Shown here in pieces: positions 1 to 8,281 of a DNA stretch of 22,296 nt. A model generated the notes under the pieces. It was not told where the DNA came from. It saw only the letters and a program-made list of their open reading frames with translations, and did not search any database. The stretch comes from Bacteroidia bacterium (lineage in GTDB: Bacteria; Bacteroidota; Bacteroidia; NS11-12g; UBA9320). The position numbers and the translations under genes are program-made. The DNA is taken from contig JABDQY010000318.1 of NCBI GenBank assembly GCA_013042025.1, forward strand, positions 1-22,296, in the 5' to 3' direction. The first letter of the stretch is position 1. Each line of letters starts with the position of its first letter.

Positions 1-132
1 AAAGAAGTTAAAGCCATACCGCTATTCGGAAGAACAACAAAAGTTGACTTGGACAATCTGAGTACTGGGAAATATATTGTAGAAATAACTCAAGAAGCTA
101 AAAAGGTAAATACAATTATTGTGATACAATAA
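1..132 (+). CDS. C-terminal tail of a probable T9SS-secreted protein (5' partial)
   Basis: An open frame runs from the window edge to TAA at 130-132 and gives 43 residues. The stretch KVDLDNLSTGKYIVEI followed by a short basic-hydrophobic end (KKVNTIIVIQ) is the usual pattern of a type IX secretion C-terminal sorting domain, with a D-L-S-x-L-x-x-G-x-Y beta turn and a final strand. Such tails send cargo across the outer membrane and are removed on export. The functional domain lies outside the window, so the product cannot be named. It converges on the DUF2452 gene with 12 nt between the stops. The T9SS reading fits gldH and the M1 peptidase tail in the same window. Confidence 0.7.
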   Translation, partial: KEVKAIPLFGRTTKVDLDNLSTGKYIVEITQEAKKVNTIIVIQ

Positions 133-144
133 GAGCCAAAATTG

Positions 145-594
145 TTATTGCTCAATTTGACTTTTCTTCGTTGCTTTTTCTATTACTTCCCAAGTCTTAT
201 CGGGTAAAAGTTTAACCGAAGCCAGAAACAAATCATACGGCATTTTAGAACCCCATTCTTTTGGCGAAATGAATGAAAGAACTTTATTACCTTCTTTTTC
301 ATACAAATGATACAACTCATTTATTTGAGGTGTAAACTTCATTTCAGCCTCATAAATTCCGTAAGAAACTTCTAGTCGCTGTTCAATTTCCTTGACTTGG
401 CCCATAATCACTTCAGCTTGTTTTCTTAGCATTGCAATTTGCTGATTTGCTTGCTTTTGCATTGTTTCTACGGCCGAACTTTTTATCTTTCCTTTATCTT
501 CGGGACGGATAACTGGTGATGATACAATAAGTGGAATCGGAGAAAACTTTGCTTCACCTGTATAATATGGTTTGTTGTCTTCTTCTTGTTTCAT
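145..594 (-). CDS. DUF2452 family protein
   Basis: The product is about 149 residues, counted from the ATG at 594-592. It resembles the DUF2452 family: an N-terminal segment with NPI/PLIVSSPVIRPEDKGKIKSSAV, a long Gln/Lys/Glu-rich helix likely to form a coiled coil (about residues 40-75), and the C-terminal signature YHLYEKEGNKVLSFISPKEWG. No signal peptide or membrane segment is visible, so it is probably cytoplasmic. Function is unknown. The frame also allows a TTG start at 612, but a perfect -7 box (TAACTTTG on the minus strand, 617-610) overlaps that codon, so transcription would begin downstream of it and the ATG is preferred. It is divergent from the glutathione peroxidase gene. Confidence 0.75.
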   Translation of the reverse strand: MKQEEDNKPYYTGEAKFSPIPLIVSSPVIRPEDKGKIKSSAVETMQKQANQQIAMLRKQAEVIMGQVKEIEQRLEVSYGIYEAEMKFTPQINELYHLYEKEGNKVLSFISPKEWGSKMPYDLFLASVKLLPDKTWEVIEKATKKSQIEQ

Positions 595-609
595 GGAACT
601 TATCTCAAA

Positions 610-617
610 CAAAGTTA
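610..617 (-). promoter_or_regulatory. -7 promoter box of the DUF2452 gene
   Basis: The minus strand reads TAACTTTG, a perfect match to the Bacteroidota -7 consensus TAnnTTTG. It lies 16 nt upstream of the ATG at 594, giving a leader of roughly 10 nt. No convincing -33 element was seen. Confidence 0.5.
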
Positions 618-669
618 AATTTTGCTGTTTTAATCTAAAAGTTTTAGCACATATAATACCATCTATCTC

Positions 670-677
670 TACTTTTG
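670..677 (+). promoter_or_regulatory. -7 promoter box of the glutathione peroxidase gene
   Basis: TACTTTTG matches TAnnTTTG and ends 10 nt before the ATG at 688, so the leader would be very short. It probably drives the peroxidase gene and the overlapping phosphodiester glycosidase-family gene. Confidence 0.5.
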
Positions 678-687
678 TTCACAATAT

Positions 688-1275
688 ATGAAACCATTAT
701 ATTTTCTTTTAGCTGCCTTCATTTTATCATATTGCACCACTAACTCTCAAAATACAAAACAAAAAACAGAATTAAATACAAACATGATTACAACCACTTC
801 ATCCTTTTATGATTTAAATATACTTACTCTCGACGAACAAGACACGATACGAATGAGTGATTTTAAAGGTAAAAAGATACTTATAGTTAATGTAGCTTCT
901 AGATGTGGTTTTACACCACAATATGCTGGTTTACAAAAATTGCATGAAAAGTATGGAGACAATTTACAAATCATTGGTTTCCCATGCAATCAATTCTTAA
1001 AACAAGAATCTGGCAGCAAAGAGGAAATCGCTGAATTCTGTTCTAAAAACTATGGTGTTACATTTCCAATTACAACCAAAATAAGTGTCAAAGGAAGCGA
1101 ACAACATCCTATTTATTCATGGCTTACTACGAAAGATAAAAACCAATTAGGCGATTTTAAAGTCAGTTGGAATTTCAATAAATTTCTAATTGATGAATCT
1201 GGAAATTTGGTCTCACATTTCGATTCTAAAGTGAAGCCTTTTGACAAAGCACTAATTGATGCTATCGAGAAATAA
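688..1275 (+). CDS. Glutathione peroxidase family protein (thioredoxin-dependent type), exported lipoprotein
   Basis: This 195-residue protein belongs to the glutathione peroxidase family and reduces hydrogen peroxide and organic peroxides. The peroxidatic Cys73 sits in SRCGFTPQ, the FPCNQF motif supplies Gln102, and Trp161 is in WNFNKFL, completing the usual Cys/Gln/Trp site. Cys118 in FCSKNYGVTFP is at the resolving-Cys position of thioredoxin-dependent members such as yeast Gpx3, so thioredoxin rather than glutathione is the likely reductant. The N-terminus (FLLAAFILSYC) looks like a lipoprotein signal with Cys16, placing the enzyme outside the cytoplasmic membrane. The downstream gene starts 17 nt before this stop, suggesting coupled translation. 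Confidence 0.92.
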   Translation: MKPLYFLLAAFILSYCTTNSQNTKQKTELNTNMITTTSSFYDLNILTLDEQDTIRMSDFKGKKILIVNVASRCGFTPQYAGLQKLHEKYGDNLQIIGFPCNQFLKQESGSKEEIAEFCSKNYGVTFPITTKISVKGSEQHPIYSWLTTKDKNQLGDFKVSWNFNKFLIDESGNLVSHFDSKVKPFDKALIDAIEK

Positions 1276-2020
1276 GACAATATTCATACATAAAAGTTTA
1301 GTCGTACTTTTAGGGTCTGTTATCATGATTTTTTCATGCAATAACACTTCAACTCTAAATACGAACCAAGGAATTGAAAATTCCAATATTGTATGGTATT
1401 CATTAAATCCGAAATCGTCAAATATCAAATTCTTCCTAAAGAACGACTCTGGTTCATATTTTAATTCAATTGGTAAATTAAAATCATGGCTAATTAGGCA
1501 AAATGATGAACTCATATTTGCAATTAATGGAGGTATGTTCAAGAAAGATTTCTCCCCACTTGGTCTTTATATTGAAAACGGAAAAGTTATATCCAAAATT
1601 AATAATGTCAGAGAAGCCTATGGCAACTTTTACTTACAACCGAATGGCGTTTTCTCAATCTCTAAAGATAAAATTGCTTCAATCGTAAAAACTCAAAATT
1701 TTGTTAGTGACTCAACTATAAATTTCGCTACTCAATCAGGGCCATTGCTCTTATACAACGACACCATAAATCCCTTACTCACTAAAGGTTCAACAAATCT
1801 TCATATCCGTAATGGTGTAGGAATTAAACCAAATGGAGAACTCCTTTTTGCAATGTCAAAAGAAAGAATAAACTTTTATGATTTTGCGAGCTTTTTCAAA
1901 GAAAATAACTGTTCAACTGCGTTATATCTGGATGGATTTGTGAGTAGAACATATCTTCCTGAAAAAAATTGGAAACAATTGGACGGCCAACTAGGTGTTT
2001 TAATAGGAGTTGTAAAATAA
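1259..2020 (+). CDS. Phosphodiester glycosidase (NAGPA-domain) family lipoprotein
   Basis: The protein has 253 residues from ATG 1259 (a TTG lies one codon upstream). The N-terminus ends in VIMIFSC, a lipobox-like sequence with Cys27. The rest matches the phosphodiester glycosidase/NAGPA fold found in lysosomal uncovering enzyme and in bacterial exopolysaccharide-associated proteins: FAINGGMF (about 87-94), PLGLYIENGKV, GNFYLQPNGVF, the core ATQSGPLLL (157-165), RNGVGIKPNGELLFAMS (184-200) and ALYLDGF (221-227). Family members cleave sugar-phosphodiester bonds; the substrate here is unknown. It overlaps the peroxidase gene by 17 nt and so is probably co-transcribed. Its end is 5 nt from the convergent M1 peptidase gene. 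Confidence 0.82.
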   Translation: MLSRNKTIFIHKSLVVLLGSVIMIFSCNNTSTLNTNQGIENSNIVWYSLNPKSSNIKFFLKNDSGSYFNSIGKLKSWLIRQNDELIFAINGGMFKKDFSPLGLYIENGKVISKINNVREAYGNFYLQPNGVFSISKDKIASIVKTQNFVSDSTINFATQSGPLLLYNDTINPLLTKGSTNLHIRNGVGIKPNGELLFAMSKERINFYDFASFFKENNCSTALYLDGFVSRTYLPEKNWKQLDGQLGVLIGVVK

Positions 2021-2025
2021 GGAAG

Positions 2026-3933
2026 CTATTCTTTAACGAATTTTAGAACTAGGCTTTCATCTCCAGAAAATACTTTAATGAAATATAATCCCTGCATTAA
2101 ACCCTGTGTGCTTAGTCTTACGATTTGATTCTTTAATTCCTCTACATCAAGTTTTCTAACCACTTTGCCCTGAATGTCAACAATCTCAATGGTATCAATT
2201 TTCTTATCCTTCACAAAAACTGAAATTTCATTTCCAGCTGGATTTGGGTATGCGGTAATCCGAGCTACATCCACATGATCCTCTTCTACTAATGTGTTTT
2301 TTGCCACCAACCAATGATGTGGATCAAACGTTATTGACTCCACTTTAAATCCAACACTAAGAATGTAAGAATCGTTCATATTCCAATGGTTTACGGTTAT
2401 AACTGTATCCTTTCCTTCGCCGGATAATTCTAACTCAATCTTTAGCGGAAAAAAACTAACAGTTGGGTGAGATGTTGTTTGAGCAAGTTTCAATTCAATG
2501 CCATTTCCAGCAGTTCGTTTCCATCGTGTTGTAATTTTTGGGAAACCCTCTTGATATACCCAACGATTGAAGAAGTCTGTAAGATCTACTCCTCCTGCAT
2601 CCTCCATATAGCTTTGGAAATCTCCGGTTTTCGCAAAGTCGTAACATAAATTGGCATCTAAAGCATAGTCCCTCATGCCTTTGAAAAAAGCATCGTCACC
2701 TATCTCCCATCGCAACATATGAAGCACCATAGCTCCTTTTCTATATCTTAAATTTCCATCAAATAAGATTCCTACATCTGTAGTATCATAAGCAAATACG
2801 GGTCCATTTGGTTGACTTGTTACTTTATCAATGCTAACTTCCAAGAATTCGTACCATTCTTGTTCTTCACGTAAAAACTCACGAGCAAGCCCATTTAGAT
2901 ACGTTGCAAATCCTTCATTCAACCATAAATCTTGCCAACTACCGCATGTAATTTTATTACCAAACCACTGATGAGCTAACTCATGTGCCATTAAATCGAA
3001 ATTCAAATCACTCATAAAACTCATTGTTTGATGCTCCATTCCACCTCCTCTTCCAAACTGTGCATGACCATATTTCTCATTTTTAAACGGGTATGCTCCA
3101 AACAAACTGTCAAATAAGAACATTTGACCATCAATTTCTTTCCGAAGTACATCTGCTTGAGGTTTATAAGCCGGATAGAGGTAGTCTAAATGCAATACCG
3201 AATCACCATTGGAAAGCATTACATAATGACTCTCTTCATAGTAATTTGTTACCGCAACTGCAACAAGATAGGTTACCACAGGATAACGATGCTTCCAATG
3301 AAATACCAAACTGCTATCAGCCAATGTATCTACTCGCTGCAATAAACCCAATCCCGCAGCCTTATTCCCTTTAGGAGTAGTAATCTCCATATCCAAGGAA
3401 TCAATTTTATCTTCAAGTTGCTGCTTGCACGGCCACCATCCATAAGCTCCATAAGGTTGAGATAGTGTCCAAGCTATTGGTCCATCTTTTTGATTGTCAT
3501 AGCTGAATCCTCTTTGTTCATTTAGACTAGGATTTCCTGAATAAAAGACTTCAACAACAATTGAAGTGTTTTTGGGCAAAGCAGGTATAGTAATTTGAAC
3601 CTCATCAGAGGTATGGTTAAAGCTTAATGAATTGTTTTCGAAAATTACCGAATCCACAATCATCCGGTCATCCAAATCAAAAGAAAACAATGAAAAATTA
3701 TCTTCTTGTGTTACTAATTGTGTTACAACACTTCCGGAAATAAGCCTAACCGCCGGATCAATTGTAAGTTTTAGATTGTGATATACTACATCGTAATTCT
3801 GTCCAACTCGCTTATGAGAGGCATTCTGTTTTGAATAATACGCCTTACCTTCAGCCTTAATGAGTGCATCATAATCTTGACTAAAAACAAGGCTAAAACA
3901 AGAAACAAGTACTAGAATTAAGTGAAATCGCAT
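2026..3933 (-). CDS. M1 family metallo-aminopeptidase with T9SS sorting domain
   Basis: This is a 635-residue secreted zinc aminopeptidase. A signal peptide (about 1-18, ending VFS-Q) is followed by an N-terminal beta domain, then the catalytic thermolysin-like domain. Zinc ligands are H317 and H321 in HELAHQWFGN and E340 in NEGFATYL, with the expected 18-residue spacing. The substrate-binding GxMEN motif appears as GGGMEHQ (297-302), with His in place of Asn. The final ~75 residues (from about ITAYPNPAGNE) form a T9SS type A sorting domain with GLMQGLYFIKV near the end, so it is exported by T9SS and released or surface-bound. It is shorter than ERAP/PepN-type enzymes because the helical C-terminal domain is replaced by the sorting tail. 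Confidence 0.93.
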   Translation of the reverse strand: MRFHLILVLVSCFSLVFSQDYDALIKAEGKAYYSKQNASHKRVGQNYDVVYHNLKLTIDPAVRLISGSVVTQLVTQEDNFSLFSFDLDDRMIVDSVIFENNSLSFNHTSDEVQITIPALPKNTSIVVEVFYSGNPSLNEQRGFSYDNQKDGPIAWTLSQPYGAYGWWPCKQQLEDKIDSLDMEITTPKGNKAAGLGLLQRVDTLADSSLVFHWKHRYPVVTYLVAVAVTNYYEESHYVMLSNGDSVLHLDYLYPAYKPQADVLRKEIDGQMFLFDSLFGAYPFKNEKYGHAQFGRGGGMEHQTMSFMSDLNFDLMAHELAHQWFGNKITCGSWQDLWLNEGFATYLNGLAREFLREEQEWYEFLEVSIDKVTSQPNGPVFAYDTTDVGILFDGNLRYRKGAMVLHMLRWEIGDDAFFKGMRDYALDANLCYDFAKTGDFQSYMEDAGGVDLTDFFNRWVYQEGFPKITTRWKRTAGNGIELKLAQTTSHPTVSFFPLKIELELSGEGKDTVITVNHWNMNDSYILSVGFKVESITFDPHHWLVAKNTLVEEDHVDVARITAYPNPAGNEISVFVKDKKIDTIEIVDIQGKVVRKLDVEELKNQIVRLSTQGLMQGLYFIKVFSGDESLVLKFVKE

Positions 3934-3943
3934 GTTCTTGAAA

Positions 3944-3951
3944 CAAACTTA
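3944..3951 (-). promoter_or_regulatory. -7 promoter box of the M1 aminopeptidase gene
   Basis: The minus strand reads TAAGTTTG, a perfect TAnnTTTG, with its last base 11 nt from the ATG at 3933. The leader would again be only a few nucleotides. Confidence 0.5.
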
Positions 3952-4021
3952 TGCTGATATCTCAGTTTTTAATCGATTTTGAAATCATTTTTTGGTAGTT
4001 TTCTTTAATTTCACGGCCTAT

Positions 4022-5233
4022 ATGAAAAAATATTCATTCGTCTCTTTCTTGCTTGTTGTAAGCTTATTTGTTTTTCAATACAGTCTACAAGCTCAGGATA
4101 CATTAAGAAACAAAAAAGATGGTAATTATATCTTTACCGTAAAAGCTGATATCGAAGCTAATGACGTTCAAAATCAAAGTAGAACAGGAACATGCTGGAG
4201 TTTCTCTGCATTAAGTTTTATGGAGAGTGAACTTATCAGACAGGGTAAAGGAACACATAAACTTAGTGAAATGTACGTTGTTAGAAAGGCATACGAAGAC
4301 AAGGCAGAGAATTACGTTCGAATGCATGGGTCTGCAAATTTCGGACAAGGAGGAGCATTTCATGACATTCCTTATGTAATAGAGAAGTATGGTATTATGC
4401 CTCAAGAGGCATATAAAGGATTAGAATATGGTATGGAAAATCACAATCACAGTGAAATGGAATCTATACTTAAAGGGATATTAGATGCAGTAATAGCAAA
4501 CAAGCAAGGAAATCTTACTACAAGTTGGAAGAAAGCTTACAATGCTGTATTGGATGCCTATTTAGGCACCATTCCTGAAAACTTTGAATACAAAGGGAAG
4601 TCTTATACGGCAAAAAGTTTTTCTGAAAGCTTAGGATTTGATATGGATGATTATGTGATTATATCTTCATTCACACACCATCCGTTTAACGATGATTTTG
4701 TATTAGAAGTTCCAGACAACTGGATCTGGGAAGAGGTATATAACATCCCAATGGAAGAAATGATGGACGCAATGAAACATGCTGTTTTAAATGGCTATTC
4801 TATTGGATGGGCAGCTGATGTAAGTGAAAAAGGGTTTAGTTTTAGAGATGGTTTAGCAATTGTTCCAGAAGACGAATCTGCACTAAAAGCAAAAGGGAAG
4901 GACAGCAAGCACTTTAATGATGCAGGTGCTAAAAAAGAAGGAACGCAATTTGACAATCCAGGTCCTGAGAAAGAAATAACGCAAGAAATGAGACAAGAAG
5001 CGTTTGATAATTACAAAACAACAGACGATCACGGAATGCACTTCACTGGTCTTGTTACAGATCAAGAAGGTAATGAGTACTTTATTGTAAAAAATAGCTG
5101 GGGTACAAAGTACAATGATTGTGATGGTTACTTTTATGCATCAATGCCTTATGTAGCTTATAAAACAATTAACTTTATGGTTCATGTAGATGGGCTACCA
5201 AAAAGTTTAAAAAAGAAAATAGAAGACGATTAG
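4022..5233 (+). CDS. Exported C1 family cysteine peptidase (aminopeptidase C / bleomycin hydrolase-like)
   Basis: Taken from ATG 4022, the product has 403 residues and begins with a clear signal peptide (MKKYSFVSFLLVVSLF, cleavage near QAQ). The papain-fold catalytic set is complete: Gln52 and Cys58 in NQSRTGTCWSFS, His337 in DDHGMHFTGLV and Asn358 in VKNSWG. The large spacing between Cys and His and the HxM motif are typical of aminopeptidase C/bleomycin hydrolases. Those are normally cytoplasmic, whereas this one is exported, as is common in Bacteroidota. A start 30 nt upstream (3992) exists but would spoil the signal peptide. The FkbM gene follows after 25 nt on the same strand. Confidence 0.9.
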   Translation: MKKYSFVSFLLVVSLFVFQYSLQAQDTLRNKKDGNYIFTVKADIEANDVQNQSRTGTCWSFSALSFMESELIRQGKGTHKLSEMYVVRKAYEDKAENYVRMHGSANFGQGGAFHDIPYVIEKYGIMPQEAYKGLEYGMENHNHSEMESILKGILDAVIANKQGNLTTSWKKAYNAVLDAYLGTIPENFEYKGKSYTAKSFSESLGFDMDDYVIISSFTHHPFNDDFVLEVPDNWIWEEVYNIPMEEMMDAMKHAVLNGYSIGWAADVSEKGFSFRDGLAIVPEDESALKAKGKDSKHFNDAGAKKEGTQFDNPGPEKEITQEMRQEAFDNYKTTDDHGMHFTGLVTDQEGNEYFIVKNSWGTKYNDCDGYFYASMPYVAYKTINFMVHVDGLPKSLKKKIEDD

Positions 5234-5258
5234 GATTGAATAAGGTTCCTCTAAAACC

Positions 5259-6164
5259 ATGAGTGTAGTACGATTTATTAAACGGAGCCACACTTTATAT
5301 AATGCGTATTTAAGTTTACGCGTATTTCTGAAATACAAGTCTTTTTCACCTTCAAAGCTTAAGGTAACTGGCTCTGACAATTTTATTCATACAAATCCTA
5401 AGGAAAGGCGTGGTAAATCATTGCTAATGAGCAATGCAAGCGGACAACAATGGATTAAACAATTTTGGCTAAAAGCAGTCGATTTAAATCCCAATCTAGT
5501 TCTTGATTGCGGCATTAATTATGGTGAAATCTTGTTTTTCCCTATTTACAATAAAGAAACAATGGTATTGGGTTTTGAAGCTGACCCAACTATAATTCCG
5601 TTAATCTTAAAATCTCAAAACATACACCCAAATAAGGATCAAATGCAGGTATTTCATTGCCTGTTATCAAACAAAACTGAGGAAGAAGCTAGTTTCTATA
5701 TAAAGAAAAATTGGAGCGGGGGTTCTTCTGCCATCTTAGATGAATCTCTAAAACAAACTGATCTGGAAGAAATAAAAGTACAAAAAGATAGCATTGATAA
5801 TCTGATTAAAGATTTGCATTTTTCTAATGACTTATTGCTCTTCAAAATAGATGTGGAAGGATATGAGCCGTTTGTAATTGAAGGGATGGAAGAGACTTTA
5901 GCTAGCTTCAAAAATACTATTGGGACAATCGAATTTAATCCAGAATTTTTTGAACCAATTGATGTAGAAATTCAAGATTATTTGGATTCTCTGTTTAATC
6001 GGTTTAAGGTTTATATCTGGAAAAATGAAGATACACTCTCTGAAATAACCTCATCATCGAAAGAAGAATTTATACGTAACTTACGAAATAGCTATGCAAA
6101 TACAGATATCATTCTAGCTACATCGTCTGAATTAGTTCAAAGACTTGGTTATAAATTAGCCTAA
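5259..6164 (+). CDS. FkbM family methyltransferase
   Basis: This 301-residue protein has the SAM-dependent methyltransferase layout of the FkbM family. The glycine-rich SAM site is DCGINYGE (83-90), the acidic ribose-binding turn is FEADP (106-110), and the characteristic FkbM signature is FKIDVEGYEPFVIEGM (195-210). There is a basic N-terminal extension and no signal peptide, so it is cytoplasmic. Members methylate hydroxyl groups of polyketides, sugars or lipids; no substrate can be assigned here because no polysaccharide or polyketide genes lie beside it. It probably shares a transcript with the C1 peptidase gene 25 nt upstream. Its TAA directly abuts the stop codon of the convergent MuiA-family gene. 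Confidence 0.85.
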   Translation: MSVVRFIKRSHTLYNAYLSLRVFLKYKSFSPSKLKVTGSDNFIHTNPKERRGKSLLMSNASGQQWIKQFWLKAVDLNPNLVLDCGINYGEILFFPIYNKETMVLGFEADPTIIPLILKSQNIHPNKDQMQVFHCLLSNKTEEEASFYIKKNWSGGSSAILDESLKQTDLEEIKVQKDSIDNLIKDLHFSNDLLLFKIDVEGYEPFVIEGMEETLASFKNTIGTIEFNPEFFEPIDVEIQDYLDSLFNRFKVYIWKNEDTLSEITSSSKEEFIRNLRNSYANTDIILATSSELVQRLGYKLA

Positions 6165-8144
6165 CTACTCAATATTGATCTGCTGGTTTTGAGGAAACTT
6201 AACCTGGTATTTCATAGAAAGTTCCTTTGTCTCATAGGCATTAATTCTTACATCCCATTTCAATTCACCTGTTCTAAGATCATGATTAGCACCACTTTTA
6301 TCTTTTAAATCAACTATAATATCTTTCGGACGTTGGGATAATGGAACTTGGTCATATACAATAAGGTTAATTGGTTGGCTCTTATTATTTCTTACTTTAA
6401 TCTCAAACTGACGTTTCTCTATTTTGTCTTTTCCTATTAACACTCTGCTTGTTTGCGACTTTACTTTTTGACGGCTTACTAAAACATTTTTATCCCTTCC
6501 TAAAGAAATATTGAGTGTATCTGTAAGGAACCGCACATCCAATATTGATTTACCAATATATGTGTTCTCAAAATACAAATTAGCTTCTCCTTCCAACAAA
6601 TTGTATTCACCCCAATCAGCAACTCGAGCAATTAAGAACGCTGCTTGCTCCAATTTAGGTACTGTTCGATACTCATAATATGCTGGTACGTCAACTTCAT
6701 TAATTGAAACAATTTTTTGTTTTCCAGTACTCTTAATGGTAAACGGAATTTCTAAGCTTAATTCGAGGGTTGTTTGATTTTCCATTGGCATCACGGTTAT
6801 GGCTTTTGCCTCATATTTTGCTTTTCTAGGTGCAGTAAATGATAGTCTATTATACGATTTGCTCGCTGTGATACCTCTAACCATCACTTCTGGGGAAGAT
6901 GTTTCCATTTGTAAATCATAAAAGTCTCCAACCCCATCACCATCTTCATCTAAAGCAATTGCATTTACAGATGCTTGCGAACTATTTAGCACAATCACAT
7001 TTCCAGATGATGCACTTACTGCTTGCCATTTATCCGAGTAACCAATATTACTAACGAATAGTTGATTTTTCCCTTGAGGTAAGGAAATCGAGAAGTTTCC
7101 ACTTTCATCTGTTACCGTACCTACTGATGTTCCTTGAACTTTAATGGTTGCATATGCAATTGGCTGACTGTTTTGATCTACCACTCGCCCACTCGCTTGG
7201 GTAACATTGCTACTGATATAATTATTTAAGTTATATGAATTCTGACTAGCATTTGCTTTATATGGATTCCGGTTATATCCACCAGATACATAATTCAAAT
7301 AATACGGTTTCAAAATTGGAAGGTCTCCACTCTGGTAAGGATTTGCATTACTAAATGTAAGTTTAACATTGTCCCAATCTTCTCCAGTATTCTGTTGCAC
7401 GTTGGCTTTGTAAACTAATTTTAATGGTTCATTAATGGTACCCACACGAATGTCATAACTCGGATACCAACTGGCATGATTTACTAAGTAACTCAATTGA
7501 AATTTACCGACGGTTACGTTATCTGCTTGTAATTCAACGAGTACTTCACTGGTATTTTTTGTAAGTTTACTATTTAAGGCATTCAATTGCTTTCTAAACC
7601 GAGACATCGCTGCACTAATTCCTGCTTTTTGATAGTTTAAGTCGTTTCGTTTTCTATTAATTGTCAATAATTCATTGTAATAATATTGATGAACCCCTTT
7701 TAATGTTGCGGCATCTAAATTATTGTTGTTACCTTTCACATTGCGATTACTTTGTAGAAATGACTCGCTATGGCTCAATGAATTCAATTCAATTTCAACT
7801 TGCTTATAGGCCCGCTGATAGAAGTTCATACTATCTGAAATTTCCTTTAGATCTCCTTCAACTTCTTTCTCATCAATATAATTCATCTGATGACGTATTG
7901 ATAAAATAGTAAAGTCACCATCTCCTTTTAATTGAAGCGTTTTAGCGTCTAAGTAAGGAGTTAGGCCTACTATTTTAATGGTGCTTGTTCCTGATTTTAA
8001 AGATGCATCAAAATCTCGAGTTACTTGAGCCCCATTCAGAAAAACTGTAACCTTCGAAATTTGTGAGTTCACTGATTTCAAATCATCAGCATATGAAAGA
8101 AATAAGGAAAATGATAATAAAGTGGTAAAAAATAAGCGTGTCAT
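6165..8144 (-). CDS. MuiA/DUF4139 family protein with inserted CarboxypepD_reg-like domain
   Basis: This is a 659-residue exported protein with a signal peptide ending near SYAD (20). Residues about 30-130 match the N-terminal DUF4140 region of 'mucoidy inhibitor A' proteins (VTVFLNGAQVTRDF). Residues about 200-655 match DUF4139 (LSYLVNHASWYPSYDIRV, NTGEDWDNVKLTFSNANP, then KNNKSQPINLIVYDQVPLS). DUF4139 is interrupted at about 316-420 by a CarboxypepD_reg-like beta sandwich (ASGRVVDQNSQPIAYATIKV, TDESGNFSISLP) and a calcium-loop-like DEDGDGVGDFYD (399-410). A helical coiled-coil section lies at about 95-195. Function is unknown; it is probably a periplasmic or outer-membrane-associated beta protein. 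It is divergent from gldH. Confidence 0.85.
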   Translation of the reverse strand: MTRLFFTTLLSFSLFLSYADDLKSVNSQISKVTVFLNGAQVTRDFDASLKSGTSTIKIVGLTPYLDAKTLQLKGDGDFTILSIRHQMNYIDEKEVEGDLKEISDSMNFYQRAYKQVEIELNSLSHSESFLQSNRNVKGNNNNLDAATLKGVHQYYYNELLTINRKRNDLNYQKAGISAAMSRFRKQLNALNSKLTKNTSEVLVELQADNVTVGKFQLSYLVNHASWYPSYDIRVGTINEPLKLVYKANVQQNTGEDWDNVKLTFSNANPYQSGDLPILKPYYLNYVSGGYNRNPYKANASQNSYNLNNYISSNVTQASGRVVDQNSQPIAYATIKVQGTSVGTVTDESGNFSISLPQGKNQLFVSNIGYSDKWQAVSASSGNVIVLNSSQASVNAIALDEDGDGVGDFYDLQMETSSPEVMVRGITASKSYNRLSFTAPRKAKYEAKAITVMPMENQTTLELSLEIPFTIKSTGKQKIVSINEVDVPAYYEYRTVPKLEQAAFLIARVADWGEYNLLEGEANLYFENTYIGKSILDVRFLTDTLNISLGRDKNVLVSRQKVKSQTSRVLIGKDKIEKRQFEIKVRNNKSQPINLIVYDQVPLSQRPKDIIVDLKDKSGANHDLRTGELKWDVRINAYETKELSMKYQVKFPQNQQINIE

Positions 8145-8160
8145 AATTACTATATACTGT

Positions 8161-8168
8161 CAAATTTA
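8161..8168 (-). promoter_or_regulatory. -7 promoter box of the MuiA-family gene
   Basis: The minus strand reads TAAATTTG (TAnnTTTG), with its last base 17 nt upstream of the ATG at 8144. It lies in the 137-nt divergent region shared with gldH. Confidence 0.45.
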
Positions 8169-8263
8169 AAAAGGTAAACGACAACTTGATTGTTTTTTTT
8201 AAGAACAGTTGATGTCAATTTATATATGTGTAGAATAAATGTTTTTCAACTTGTATAAAGTTT

Positions 8264-8271
8264 TACCTTTG
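8264..8271 (+). promoter_or_regulatory. -7 promoter box of the gldH-lpd cluster
   Basis: TACCTTTG matches TAnnTTTG and ends 10 nt before the TTG start codon of gldH at 8282. The inferred transcript would have a leader of only about 5 nt, so translation may be nearly leaderless. Confidence 0.5.
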
Positions 8272-8281
8272 CTCGTAAATT

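Noticed and set aside
3992..4021. Upstream start for the C1 peptidase at 3992
   Set aside because: It adds ten residues before a textbook signal peptide that begins at ATG 4022.
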